A stretch of DNA of 64,000 nucleotides from assembly GCA_023399055.1 (NCBI GenBank), contig JAEWQV010000005.1, positions 1-64,000 on the forward strand, read 5' to 3'. Below are positions 34,351 to 43,600 of this stretch, piece by piece. The notes beneath the pieces were generated by a model that ran no database searches, was not told the DNA's origin, and worked only from the letters and a program-made list of their open reading frames with translations. A program made the translations under genes and the position numbers. Origin of the DNA: Bacillota bacterium. GTDB lineage: Bacteria; Bacillota; Clostridia; Lachnospirales; Lachnospiraceae. Position 1 is the stretch's first letter. Each line of letters begins with the position of its first letter.

Positions 34351-36144
34351 ATGCTACATCTACTTCTTATTAAAGTGATAAACATGAGTCTAACTGCAAG
34401 TATTGTAATTCTTTTAGTTCTGTTGGCAAGGTATATTATAAGGCGTGCACCTAAGATTTTCTCCTATTTATTATGGATGGTTGTCTTATTCCGTCTTCTT
34501 TGTCCTGTATCCCTTTCCGTTGACCTCTCATTTTTTAACCTTATAGATATGCCCACTACCCATAGGAGCAACCTCGAATTTATTTCTCCAAACACCCGTT
34601 TTCTTGGAACTCCCTACACGGATTCTACGTTAACTAATGTCCTTAAGACCTCTGAAGAAGTAACTCTAAGCAATAATACAACGCTTAAACCTGATTTGAT
34701 TGAAGTTTTCTTCTCTATTGCACCCTATCTTTGGATTCTTGGCTTTTTCGTAATGCTGATTTATAGTGCGCTATCTCTTTTAAAACTGCATCATAAGCTA
34801 ATTGGAGCAACTCCTCTACGTGCTAACATCTATGTTGCTGATTATATTACCTCACCTTTTGTACTTGGTGTATTTCGTCCCAAAATCTATATCCCCTCCT
34901 TTCTTTCAAGTAAGGAGCAGGAATACCTACTTTTGCATGAGCAATATCACCTTCGTAGGTTCGATCATGTAGTAAAACTTCTTTTCTTCCTCGCGTTGTG
35001 TATTCATTGGTTCAATCCAATGGCTTGGATAGCTTTTATTCTGTTGGGAAAGGATATGGAGATGAGCTGTGATGAAGCGGTCTTGGCACGAATCGGTGAT
35101 GATATTCGTGTGGATTATTCTACCTCTCTGCTAAACTTTGCTACCGGACATCGCATTATTTCGAACACTCCGCTTGCCTTTGGAGAAGGTGATACCAAGA
35201 GTCGTATTAAGAATGTTTTAAGCTGGAAAAAGCCCTCCGTCAGAGTTACGCTGCTAGCTGCTACTACCTCTATAATTCTTATACTCTCTTTTGCTCTCAA
35301 CCCAAAGACTGGCGAACTCTTTGCACCGGAACCCTTTGGGCACACTTATCGGGTGACAGATGTAGCCTATAGCGCACCTCAATATTCCTTTGCGTATACG
35401 CCTGAAACTGCACCTCAATATTGTTTGACCGCAGATTATGTATTAATGGTGAAGAATGACCTGTTGCAAGCCAGCGATACTGAAGATTGGAAGCAACTAG
35501 GATCTATGAGTGAGGTAGTGCTCACCAAGAAGAATTTTGATCGTTATATGTTAGGGGGCACAGGCGGTTGGATTGGTAACGAAACAGTTGAACAATTTAG
35601 AAGGAATAATCGTAGGGCATACCAACTAATTTTGGAAAACGATCCAAATCAAGTGTCCTATTATGTTCTGCTACAAAAAAATGGTAATGTTTATTTATCT
35701 TATGGTTATAATTTCACAGCAGACCAAGCGGAGGATCAAAACACGGCTTCTATCCGATGGCTTTTTCAAATAAATCGTATTGATGGTATCTCAGTTATAG
35801 TGAAAACCAACGGTCTGGAAACCTATTGCGAACCAGGTTGGTATCCTGAGGGTCAATTTGATTTTAATTATGATGCTCTTGTTAACGCCGTCATCTATAA
35901 GGAAGGTTCTTTAGTCATATCCGTTGACGATGATAGCGATACTTTAATTGTAGGAGAAGACTATTATAATGGCACTGGAAGTATTGAAAAAGAAACCTAT
36001 ACCCTTAACAAAAATGCAGATGGTAACTTCGTTTTGGATATTAGTAGACGACATAATATTCAGGATGAACTTGCCGTGTATTATATCCCATATGATGAGG
36101 GCCTGTATGTATTTGAAATCATGCTCCCTAGTTCTTCAGACTAA
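34351..36144 (+). CDS. BlaR1-like M56 metallopeptidase sensor without penicillin-binding domain
   Basis: A 597-residue membrane protein. Several N-terminal helices surround the M56 zinc protease site HEQYH (about 194-198) with the downstream EMSCDEAVLARIG block and a last helix near 297-317. The extracellular C-terminal 280 residues are not the penicillin-binding serine domain of BlaR1: no S-x-x-K/S-x-N/K-T-G set was seen. The signal is therefore probably not a beta-lactam, although it should cleave or inactivate the adjacent BlaI-type repressor. A two-component system follows 68 bp downstream. Confidence 0.82.
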   Translation: MLHLLLIKVINMSLTASIVILLVLLARYIIRRAPKIFSYLLWMVVLFRLLCPVSLSVDLSFFNLIDMPTTHRSNLEFISPNTRFLGTPYTDSTLTNVLKTSEEVTLSNNTTLKPDLIEVFFSIAPYLWILGFFVMLIYSALSLLKLHHKLIGATPLRANIYVADYITSPFVLGVFRPKIYIPSFLSSKEQEYLLLHEQYHLRRFDHVVKLLFFLALCIHWFNPMAWIAFILLGKDMEMSCDEAVLARIGDDIRVDYSTSLLNFATGHRIISNTPLAFGEGDTKSRIKNVLSWKKPSVRVTLLAATTSIILILSFALNPKTGELFAPEPFGHTYRVTDVAYSAPQYSFAYTPETAPQYCLTADYVLMVKNDLLQASDTEDWKQLGSMSEVVLTKKNFDRYMLGGTGGWIGNETVEQFRRNNRRAYQLILENDPNQVSYYVLLQKNGNVYLSYGYNFTADQAEDQNTASIRWLFQINRIDGISVIVKTNGLETYCEPGWYPEGQFDFNYDALVNAVIYKEGSLVISVDDDSDTLIVGEDYYNGTGSIEKETYTLNKNADGNFVLDISRRHNIQDELAVYYIPYDEGLYVFEIMLPSSSD

Positions 36145-36212
36145 GTGCAACCATTGACCAGATTTCTTTACTCATGGTAAAATATAAAGAAACGTAGCAA
36201 GGAAGGAGTAAT

Positions 36213-36872
36213 ATGGGACATATACTTATTGTTGAAGATGAGCAAACGATTAGTGATTTAATTTTAATGAACTTAGAAATGGTCGGCCATTCTGCTGTTC
36301 AGGCTTTTGACAGTAAGGAGGCTCTTACTGTAGCAAAAAGTCAACGTTTTGATCTATGTTTACTGGATGTTATGCTGCCAGGACAAGATGGCTTTCAATT
36401 AATTGATAATTTTAAAAAGCTCTCTATTCCTGTAATTTTTCTAACCGCGAAAGGTTCCCTTACTGACCGTGTGAAAGGTCTGAATTTAGGTGCTGAAGAC
36501 TATATTACCAAACCTTTCGAAACCTTAGAACTTTTGGCACGAATTGAAGTTGTGATGCGAAGATACGGAAGAGTAAATGCAACCTTTGCTCATAGGGATG
36601 TAGAGATTAGTCTGACAGAACGTTTAGTCCGTAAAGGCGGACAAGTTATAGATTTAACTGCACAGGAATATGCCTTGCTGGAGGTATTAATACAGAACAG
36701 AAATTTAGCCTTATCCAGGGAGAAATTATTAGAAGCTGCTTGGGGCTATGATTATATTGGAGAAACCCGTACGGTTGATATGCATATCCAAAGACTTCGT
36801 AAAAAGCTGGATTGGGAGGATGTCATCAAAACCGTATATAAATATGGTTATCGGTTGGAGGTATCATTGTGA
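36213..36872 (+). CDS. OmpR/PhoB-family response regulator
   Basis: A 219-residue protein with a receiver domain (acidic VEDE at 7-10, phosphoacceptor Asp52 in LCLLDVMLPGQDG, LTAKG, and YITKPFE with the conserved Lys) and a C-terminal winged helix (LTAQEYALLEVLIQNRNLAL, VDMHIQRLRKKL, VYKYGYRLE). AGGAG precedes the ATG. It overlaps the histidine kinase gene by 4 nt. Its place after blaR1 suggests that the two systems answer the same envelope stress, but that is inference. Confidence 0.92.
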   Translation: MGHILIVEDEQTISDLILMNLEMVGHSAVQAFDSKEALTVAKSQRFDLCLLDVMLPGQDGFQLIDNFKKLSIPVIFLTAKGSLTDRVKGLNLGAEDYITKPFETLELLARIEVVMRRYGRVNATFAHRDVEISLTERLVRKGGQVIDLTAQEYALLEVLIQNRNLALSREKLLEAAWGYDYIGETRTVDMHIQRLRKKLDWEDVIKTVYKYGYRLEVSL

Positions 36873-38266
36873 AACTTCGTACGAAAATTTTTATCAGCAT
36901 ACTGTTAATCTCAATAACTACTTTGACAATAAGCTCCTATTATCTGATTAATCGTAATCATATTAGCAACATTCACCGTGAAAAGGAACGTTCCTTAAAT
37001 GAGTTCACCTTTCTTCTTAACACCTTGGACAATGGTATTAATGCACAAAGCACTAAGGAAGAAATAAGACCGATCTTTGTCCGCTATGTTGAATATTATA
37101 AAACCAGAGATATTCTCTTAATGGTATATGATGATAAAGAACCATATGTTGTAAATGTACCAGAACTTAGCGAAGCTTCCTATCAGCCCTTACTTTCAGT
37201 AGAGGAAGGGACTCGTCAGCTTCAGGTTATTGAAATAGAGAAGGAGCATTATTTTTTCGTAAGTGGTAACCTAACGAAGTTAAGTAACTACACTATCGTC
37301 TATGCCAGAAATATTAGTAATATCTATGACCTAAGGGTACAGAGTGTCTACCTCTCTCTGTTATTAACAGCTACTTTGATTGTATTATTAGGTTTTCTAT
37401 CTTATCGATATTCCAAGTGGATTACAAAGCCTATAGAATTACTAAACCAGAATGCAAAACATATCTCTGAGGGAAACTATTCTATCCGAAGCCTCCCCAC
37501 AAAAGATGAATTTGCTACCTTAGGCAATGCCTTTAACCATATGGCCTCATCCGTAGAAGCACATACCTCACAGCTGGAGGAAAAGGCCAAGGAACTGCAG
37601 GAATTTATAGACGCCCTCTCACATGAAATGAATACGCCTTTAACCTCAATACAAGGCTATTCCGAGTTTCTTATAAATGCTAATGCAACAGAAAATCAAA
37701 AGCAAAAAGCAGCTGAAAATATAAATTTAGAGTCTAAACGTATGAAGGATATCTACACCAAGCTGATGCAATTGACACTTGCAAGAGTACAGGACCTCGA
37801 ACTTTCCTCCGTTTCTATTCCTGATCTTTTTCATGAGCTAGAGGAACGATTTATAATACAGCTAAGTAAACAAGATATTACTCTAGAGCATCAAATCGGA
37901 CTGCACCAAATGACTTTAGATTATACCTTGATACTCATGTTATTAAGTAATCTAATAAAAAATAGTATACAAGCACTTCCAAACGGCGGTACTATTGTTA
38001 TTAAATCCTACCTACTAAATACTAAGCCAGTAATTGAAGTATCTGATAATGGGTATGGTATTCCGAAGGAAAAGATAAACGACATTACAAAACCTTTCTA
38101 CCGAGTAGACAAATCCAGGTCCAGAAAAACGGGTGGTGCAGGACTTGGATTATCCATCTGTAAAAACATAGCCAGTCTTCATAATGCAGAAATGGTTATT
38201 CAGTCAGAGGATGGAGCGGGAACTTCAATACAATTGATTTTTTACAACTCAGTTACAACTCCTTGA
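36869..38266 (+). CDS. Sensor histidine kinase
   Basis: A 465-residue membrane kinase: helix 1 (about 6-26), an extracellular sensor of about 130 residues, helix 2 (about 160-180), HAMP (ITKPIELLNQNAKHISEGNY), HisKA with phosphoacceptor DALSHEMNTPLTSIQGY, and HATPase_c with N-box LLSNLIKNSIQALP, G1 DNGYGIP and G2 GGAGLGLSI. It should phosphorylate the response regulator whose gene overlaps it by 4 nt. The sensed signal is unknown. Confidence 0.92.
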   Translation: MKLRTKIFISILLISITTLTISSYYLINRNHISNIHREKERSLNEFTFLLNTLDNGINAQSTKEEIRPIFVRYVEYYKTRDILLMVYDDKEPYVVNVPELSEASYQPLLSVEEGTRQLQVIEIEKEHYFFVSGNLTKLSNYTIVYARNISNIYDLRVQSVYLSLLLTATLIVLLGFLSYRYSKWITKPIELLNQNAKHISEGNYSIRSLPTKDEFATLGNAFNHMASSVEAHTSQLEEKAKELQEFIDALSHEMNTPLTSIQGYSEFLINANATENQKQKAAENINLESKRMKDIYTKLMQLTLARVQDLELSSVSIPDLFHELEERFIIQLSKQDITLEHQIGLHQMTLDYTLILMLLSNLIKNSIQALPNGGTIVIKSYLLNTKPVIEVSDNGYGIPKEKINDITKPFYRVDKSRSRKTGGAGLGLSICKNIASLHNAEMVIQSEDGAGTSIQLIFYNSVTTP

Positions 38267-38346
38267 TTTTCTTGATAATATTATCCATTAAGATTAGTGC
38301 ATAACTACTTGATGAGTTATATTTTCAAAAACGAAAGGGAGATTGT

Positions 38347-39159
38347 ATGAAGAAAATAATAATTGTTGGCTTTTCCTGTTTTATTACCTTTAACCTATTT
38401 GGGTGCAGTAGTGTAAACCTTGAGAAAGAGCCTATTATAATTGAAGATTCTGATGCAGCTAATATTGAGAAATCTGATGAATTGCAAGAGCCAGATAATC
38501 CGTCAGACTTGTCCAACCAGGACGGAAAAACTGGGACAGACTTAAATTTTCCAGAGACTTCTGAAGATGTATCAACCAATGATACAGATAATTCCGATAC
38601 CGAAATTCAAGGAGAAAATGTGGATTCTACTACAACGAAGACAGATGACTTAACCACCTTTAAAGGTACCGTTACATTAGAAGGTATGGAAGAGGAAGTT
38701 AATTATAGTACCTATCAGAGCGATTACGGTTATCAAATGGACTATGACGTGGATAGATTTACAGTCACCAGCGAAAATGGAATGGATACCTTTATGGCTG
38801 AAAACCTTGACCCCGAATTGTACCCCTACGTATTTATTAATATTACAAAATCCGAATACAAGGGGGAAAAAGCAGATTTAAGCATAGGAGATCACAATCT
38901 ATCTGTGTTTGATGAATATTCCAAGCAAACATTATCCACCAACGCCCCAAAGGATAATGTAAAACTTGGTGATTATGATGCAATTCATTTCGAGGTAATT
39001 GACGGTGACCAATGGAACTCCTTAGTAAGACATATCTATCTTATTAGGTTCGACAAAATCTATTATGTTATAGAGACCAATTACTTTTTAGAAGCCTCTG
39101 AAGGTTATGGTGTAAGAATTAAAGCCATGCTAGATACTATAGTTTTTGAAAAAGAGTAA
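38347..39159 (+). CDS. Unrecognised lipoprotein after the two-component system
   Basis: A 270-residue lipoprotein with signal and lipobox LFGC (Cys19), a long acidic Asp/Ser/Thr-rich linker (about 25-110), and a C-terminal alpha/beta domain of 150 residues (EEVNYSTYQSDYGYQMDYDV; YVFINITKSEYKG; HIYLIRFDKIYYVIETNYFL; MLDTIVFEKE) that resembles the PsbP-like or DUF4367-like folds of Gram-positive lipoproteins. It starts 80 bp after the kinase and may be an accessory or target of the system. AGGGAG precedes the start. Confidence 0.7.
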   Translation: MKKIIIVGFSCFITFNLFGCSSVNLEKEPIIIEDSDAANIEKSDELQEPDNPSDLSNQDGKTGTDLNFPETSEDVSTNDTDNSDTEIQGENVDSTTTKTDDLTTFKGTVTLEGMEEEVNYSTYQSDYGYQMDYDVDRFTVTSENGMDTFMAENLDPELYPYVFINITKSEYKGEKADLSIGDHNLSVFDEYSKQTLSTNAPKDNVKLGDYDAIHFEVIDGDQWNSLVRHIYLIRFDKIYYVIETNYFLEASEGYGVRIKAMLDTIVFEKE

Positions 39160-39180
39160 GATTTTAAATTAAGTCCAAAG

Positions 39181-39263
39181 TGGATGGGGCAGGATTCGAA
39201 CCTGCGGTGTTTCCATGTGGGTGATTTACAGTCACTTGCCCTCGCCACTAGGCATACCCATCC
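39181..39263 (-). tRNA. tRNA-Tyr (anticodon GTA)
   Basis: An 83-nt class II tRNA on the minus strand. The acceptor GGATGGG/CCCATCC has discriminator A, the anticodon loop CTGTAAA gives GTA, and a long variable arm precedes the T-arm GCAGGTTCGAATCCTGC. CCA is not encoded. It lies 4 bp downstream of tRNA-Glu. Confidence 0.95.
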
Positions 39264-39267
39264 ATAT

Positions 39268-39340
39268 TGACTCCCGCGGGATTTGAACCCAGCATTACCA
39301 GCTTGAAAGGCTGGTGTCCTAACCTTTAGACCAGGGAGCC
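39268..39340 (-). tRNA. tRNA-Glu (anticodon TTC)
   Basis: A 73-nt tRNA on the minus strand. The acceptor GGCTCCC/GGGAGTC has one G-T pair and discriminator A, the anticodon stem-loop is CCAGC-CTTTCAA-GCTGG, and the T-arm contains GGGTTCAAATCCC. It forms a two-tRNA unit with tRNA-Tyr. A 9-bp inverted repeat (AGATTCACC/GGTGAATCT, about 39346-39366) lies just upstream. Confidence 0.95.
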
Positions 39341-39387
39341 ATATTAGATTCACCTATGGTGAATCTCTTTTACCTGTACTTAAGCAG

Positions 39388-39633
39388 TTACTTGCATATA
39401 TGATTAACATCAATAATCAGAATATCATCTACCTGCACCGCGAATACTGCTGCCAGCACAACTAGATTATCCACGGAGGGCAATGTAGTGCCGTGCTGCC
39501 ACTTGTAGATTGCCTGTGGAGTTGCAAAACCAAACAGGTCCTGCAAATCCTTTACTGACATTCCATTCTCATCTCTTAATCTTGTTATATTCATTCCTGT
39601 TTTAACCAAATTGATTGTCGGAATATTAATCAC
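39388..39633 (-). CDS. Small XRE-type HTH protein
   Basis: An 81-residue protein that is almost only a helix-turn-helix (ITRLRDENGMSVKDLQDLFG, ATPQAIYKWQHGTTLPSVDN). The GTG start has GGAG 6 nt upstream. It lies between the two tRNA genes and a candidate 43-residue ORF that has its own terminator. It could regulate that ORF or work elsewhere; nothing in the sequence decides this. Confidence 0.75.
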   Translation of the reverse strand: MINIPTINLVKTGMNITRLRDENGMSVKDLQDLFGFATPQAIYKWQHGTTLPSVDNLVVLAAVFAVQVDDILIIDVNHICK

Positions 39634-39663
39634 TATTCTCTCCTCCTTTCAAATAAAAGAATC

Positions 39664-39700
39664 AAAAAAACCGCCTACCTTTTCTATAAGATAAGCGGTT
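39664..39700 (-). terminator. Terminator of the 43-residue ORF
   Basis: On the minus strand AACCGCTTATCTT pairs imperfectly with AAGGTAGGCGGTT and is followed by TTTTTTGAT. It lies between the small ORF and the HTH gene, implying a separate short transcript upstream. Confidence 0.7.
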
Positions 39701-39732
39701 CGAAACCCCTGTAAATCTATAACAAACTAAAG

Positions 39733-39864
39733 TTAATCACACAGTTTGTCATAACGCATTATCTTATAAGAGCGCATGAAATATAAGCCCTGATAACTAC
39801 TCAGTGCTTCATAACGTTCACTCTTACGATAAGATAATACTAAAACTATGTTCATCACTTTCAT
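39733..39864 (-). CDS. Candidate 43-residue small protein
   Basis: A short frame starting ATG AAA GTG ATG AAC encodes a basic, Tyr/Arg/Lys-rich peptide (start MKVMNIVLVLSYRKSERYEA, end KIMRYDKLCD). AGGAAAGG lies just before the start and a terminator follows the stop, so it has the outline of a real gene. I do not recognise it. Its N-terminus is mildly hydrophobic but too short for a membrane span. Confidence 0.5.
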   Translation of the reverse strand: MKVMNIVLVLSYRKSERYEALSSYQGLYFMRSYKIMRYDKLCD

Positions 39865-40029
39865 TTCCTTTCCTGGCACTATAGACGCACTTCATTTTCT
39901 TTCTGACGTTAATATACCATAGGATACATGATCTGTCATTATACTTGTGGTATAATTTATGTGATTGCATTAATGGATGATAAGTAACATTTCTTCTTTA
40001 TATTATGTACTAAATAGTATTAATATTAT

Positions 40030-40464
40030 TTATCTTAACAAAGGAAGTGTTATGAGAAACAGTGCCATAACAAACAGTAAAACAACAATCCCCAGTACCA
40101 AAAATCGAATTCTTGCCCAATTTACTGCCTTACGAATTGCAATTTGGGCATCCTCATATTTTGAAATATAATAACTATCCTTTTTGGAATTTAGTATTAC
40201 ACCTCCACTGCCATAGGTCTGTCCAACCCGACCTTTCTCGTATTCTTTCGGCGTAACTTCTAACATGCCATTATACTTTTTATCTTGAGTTTCCACATAA
40301 AAAATAGGTACAGGCTCATATCCTCGTGCTGGTGTAGGCATTGCCTTTTGCCGAATATGAAGTTGATAAGGGCCAATATATTCCAGATTCTTTCTTTTTA
40401 AGGTATGACGCATCTTCTTCCATATATATTTTTGATCATAATATATACTGTTTATTATCTTCAT
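40030..40464 (-). CDS. Unrecognised C-terminally anchored small protein
   Basis: A 144-residue protein with a basic, Tyr-rich soluble part (about 1-118) and one hydrophobic stretch at the C-terminus (FLVLGIVVLLFVMALFLITL), followed only by PLLR. This looks like a tail-anchored membrane protein with the N-terminal part in the cytoplasm. No family was recognised. AAGGAG precedes the start. It is a single gene on the minus strand downstream of the very large secreted protein's gene region boundary. Confidence 0.55.
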   Translation of the reverse strand: MKIINSIYYDQKYIWKKMRHTLKRKNLEYIGPYQLHIRQKAMPTPARGYEPVPIFYVETQDKKYNGMLEVTPKEYEKGRVGQTYGSGGVILNSKKDSYYISKYEDAQIAIRKAVNWARIRFLVLGIVVLLFVMALFLITLPLLR

Positions 40465-40584
40465 CTCCTTTAAGATATAGTTCCCTTGTAGTGTACATTA
40501 ACTTAATATATTTGTAAATTCATAGAGTAAATTTAAAGCTCTGTAACACGGTATAGTATAATTAACCGGGATATTATTCTTGTT

Positions 40585-40633
40585 TAAAAAGACTGCAACA
40601 GGAGCAGTCCTGATTGAGAAATACTCCTGTTGC
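40585..40633 (-). terminator. Terminator of the CBM2 protein gene
   Basis: GCAACAGGAG (40595-40604) pairs with CTCCTGTTGC (40624-40633); on the minus strand the stem is followed by AGTCTTTTTAAAC. It lies 17 bp after the stop. Confidence 0.85.
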
Positions 40634-40649
40634 ATTACTTGTAGATTGC

Positions 40650-43600
40650 TTACTGAATCGTAATATTTTTTAACTCTAAAGGAATTTGTGGTGTTGATAC
40701 TACAAACTGTAAATCAAGTCTTGATCCGTTATAGATATTACAATTATAGCTCTTGCCTTTAATCACATAGTGATTTCCCGTATGCTCTACAATATCCGCA
40801 GTATAAAACTGAGTTATAGTTCCATCGAAATCAAATTCCAACGTCCAATCCACCAGTTTTTGACTGCTATTGTTTTTAATCGTGATAAACCCTTGGTATG
40901 CCTCATTCCAAGCAGAGGTAAGAGTATATGTAACCTCACAATTAATATTATCTGGCGTTGTATTGGCATTATATAAGGAATAATTCACAGGAGCATTAAC
41001 TTGTCCCGTATACTCTCCAGTAAATCCAATTACTACCGATGCACCGGGATTAATAAATTGATTCCAGTCTGCATATCCTATCAAATAATTTTGACCTGTA
41101 TGCTCTTTAATTGATGCATTCCATATATTATTAATCTTAAAATCTGTATCAAAGGCCAAATTCCAATTACGAATTACTTCATCACTTATATTGGTTAACA
41201 CTATTTCACCTTGGAAGCCAGTATTCCATTGATTTGTAACTCTAAAATTAGCCGTATAGTTTGGTTCTTCTTTCTCCGTGATTATATAATCAAATACGGC
41301 AATTTCACTATCTTCCATACCCTCACAAACTGCATACGCCTTAATTGTAATAGATTGCTCTACAGCTATCGGCTCCACGTAAAGGCTTGCTCCGCTTACT
41401 TCTTTCGGATCACTTCCATCCGTAGTATAATAAATCTGAGCATTTTCACCAGCAGACAGAATTACCGATTGTGGTGTTTCATAAGTACCGGAAACAGGAG
41501 ATGCTGTCGGCACCTCACATATTTCTTTCCCGATAATATAATCAAATACAGCAATCTCACTATCTAACATATCCTCACCAGCTGCAATTGCTTTAATTGT
41601 AGTACTCTTCTCAATAAGTATTGGTTCCATATAAAGGAGGGTACCGGGAGCATCCACTACAGGATCCGTTCCATCAACGGTATAATAAATTGCTGCGTTT
41701 TCATTGGTTGTCTCTAAGGTTACATATTGCTCTGTTTCATATTCCCCACCTGCAGGTGTAGCAAATGGTTTGAGCAATCTTGCTGTATTAGTTCCTTCAA
41801 CAACAACTTCATTGGATATTCCCCAACCTTCCTCATCTACCACATAGACAGATAAAGTGCCTCCTTCCATATCGATACCCGTTAAGTCGACTTCGTACGA
41901 CTGTCCATAGAAGCTTCCCTGTACAATTTCTTGACCATAGATAACCACTTGGTCGTCCTCTGTCTCATGACGGATACATAATAATCCTGACACTTCTTCT
42001 GGTAAATTATTGTCTACATTCAGTATCATCGTATTTCCTACAAGTGCGACATCAGAAACGGTGAGGTGATGTCCAAAATAAGGGTTGGGTAGATTCGTGA
42101 AGTTATAATCTAACACACTCATTGTATTATAATCATATACTCTAATGTATATCAGCTGATCCAAAATACTATCCCTAGTAAATAAGTCTTCTAGAATTGT
42201 ATAATCGAATTCTACATGAGTGGAGTCTTGCTTATTAATGGAATCAATTACTGTTGCCGCCTTAACCGCTTCATTTTCTCCATCACTTTGAATCATTTCA
42301 ATATAAAGTGCATCCGAATCAACATATCCGCTGTTATTAACCTGAACACTGACTGTTCTTGCATCCTTTGTTCCTGTTATACTTAATCCGCTAAGTTCAA
42401 TAAACGCTTTGCCTAACGAAACATTTACACTGTTATCTGCAAGCTTTATATCTGTCTGATTTAGCGGTAGTACATAAACTTCAAGATCATGTGCCTCAAA
42501 TGGTGTATTCAGCTGATATGGAATTTCATAATATAACTCTGCTCCCGCTAAAACCTGTTCCGAAACCACTTGAGATTGAATTACTTCGCCATCACGTTTT
42601 AATTGTAACTCAAATCCTTCCACCGCCTTTTGCCCTTTGTTTGCGACAAGTACACCTAGATCTATAAGTGCTCCTTCCGCAACCGAAGTCTCATCATACA
42701 GGATACTTCCTTCAATACCCAGGTCATAACCAGGCGTTTGCTGTAGTAGTACTAAATTGCATTCACCATAAGGTGAAGACTCTCCATCGTAGTTTTCTAA
42801 TAAGTCTGCCAGAATGAAGACTGCGCACAGACTTCCATCTTTAGTGAGAATGGCATTTGTATCACGAATACGATCCTGTTGACTGGTCAGTTCACTCACA
42901 TCACCCCATTCACGGGTCTCAGCATTATAATATGCTGCCTTTAAATTCGTGCTGAAACCATCAGTATCCTCCCATAAGATTACCTGGTCTATTCCATTGG
43001 ATAAAATATCGAAATTCATTCCTGCATACTCAGATATTTCAAGAATACGCTTTTCTTCTTGTTCTGCATTTGGTCTATAAACTATAGACCCATCTTCATA
43101 CCAATAAAGAGAAACAACATCTTCATTTACTACTAATTTTGCATTTGCATCCATGAATTCATTGCTGGTTATTTGAACCGGTTCGCTATCTCCAACAATT
43201 AACATAATTTCGTCATCGGAGAAATCCTCCAGCTGCCCATTCCTATCTTTTGCATAGGCTATGTACAACTTACCATCGTTTATAACCGCACTAATAGTCC
43301 CCATATATCCAGTTTCCGTGTGGACTTCTTCTGGCTCACTCCATCCGTCTGCCAAGAGTGAAGACTGATAGATTGTATTCTCACCCTCAACTCCAAAAAT
43401 ATCATTTTGACTATTCCTGGTCCAAACAACTGCAACTGTATTATTATCTGATGCCAGAATTGGAGCTGATTCTATATTTTGATCTGGTTTTGTAATTTTA
43501 CTAATGGTTAATTTACCATCTTTAAATTCTGCCACCTTTATTCCAATGGTACTTGCAACATCTTCCAGTGAAACTCCTTCTTTATAAACCACTTCTGAAT

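Noticed and set aside
39341..39371. Terminator between the HTH gene and the tRNA pair
   Set aside because: The AGATTCACC/GGTGAATCT hairpin has no T-run on the minus strand, where the genes are transcribed.
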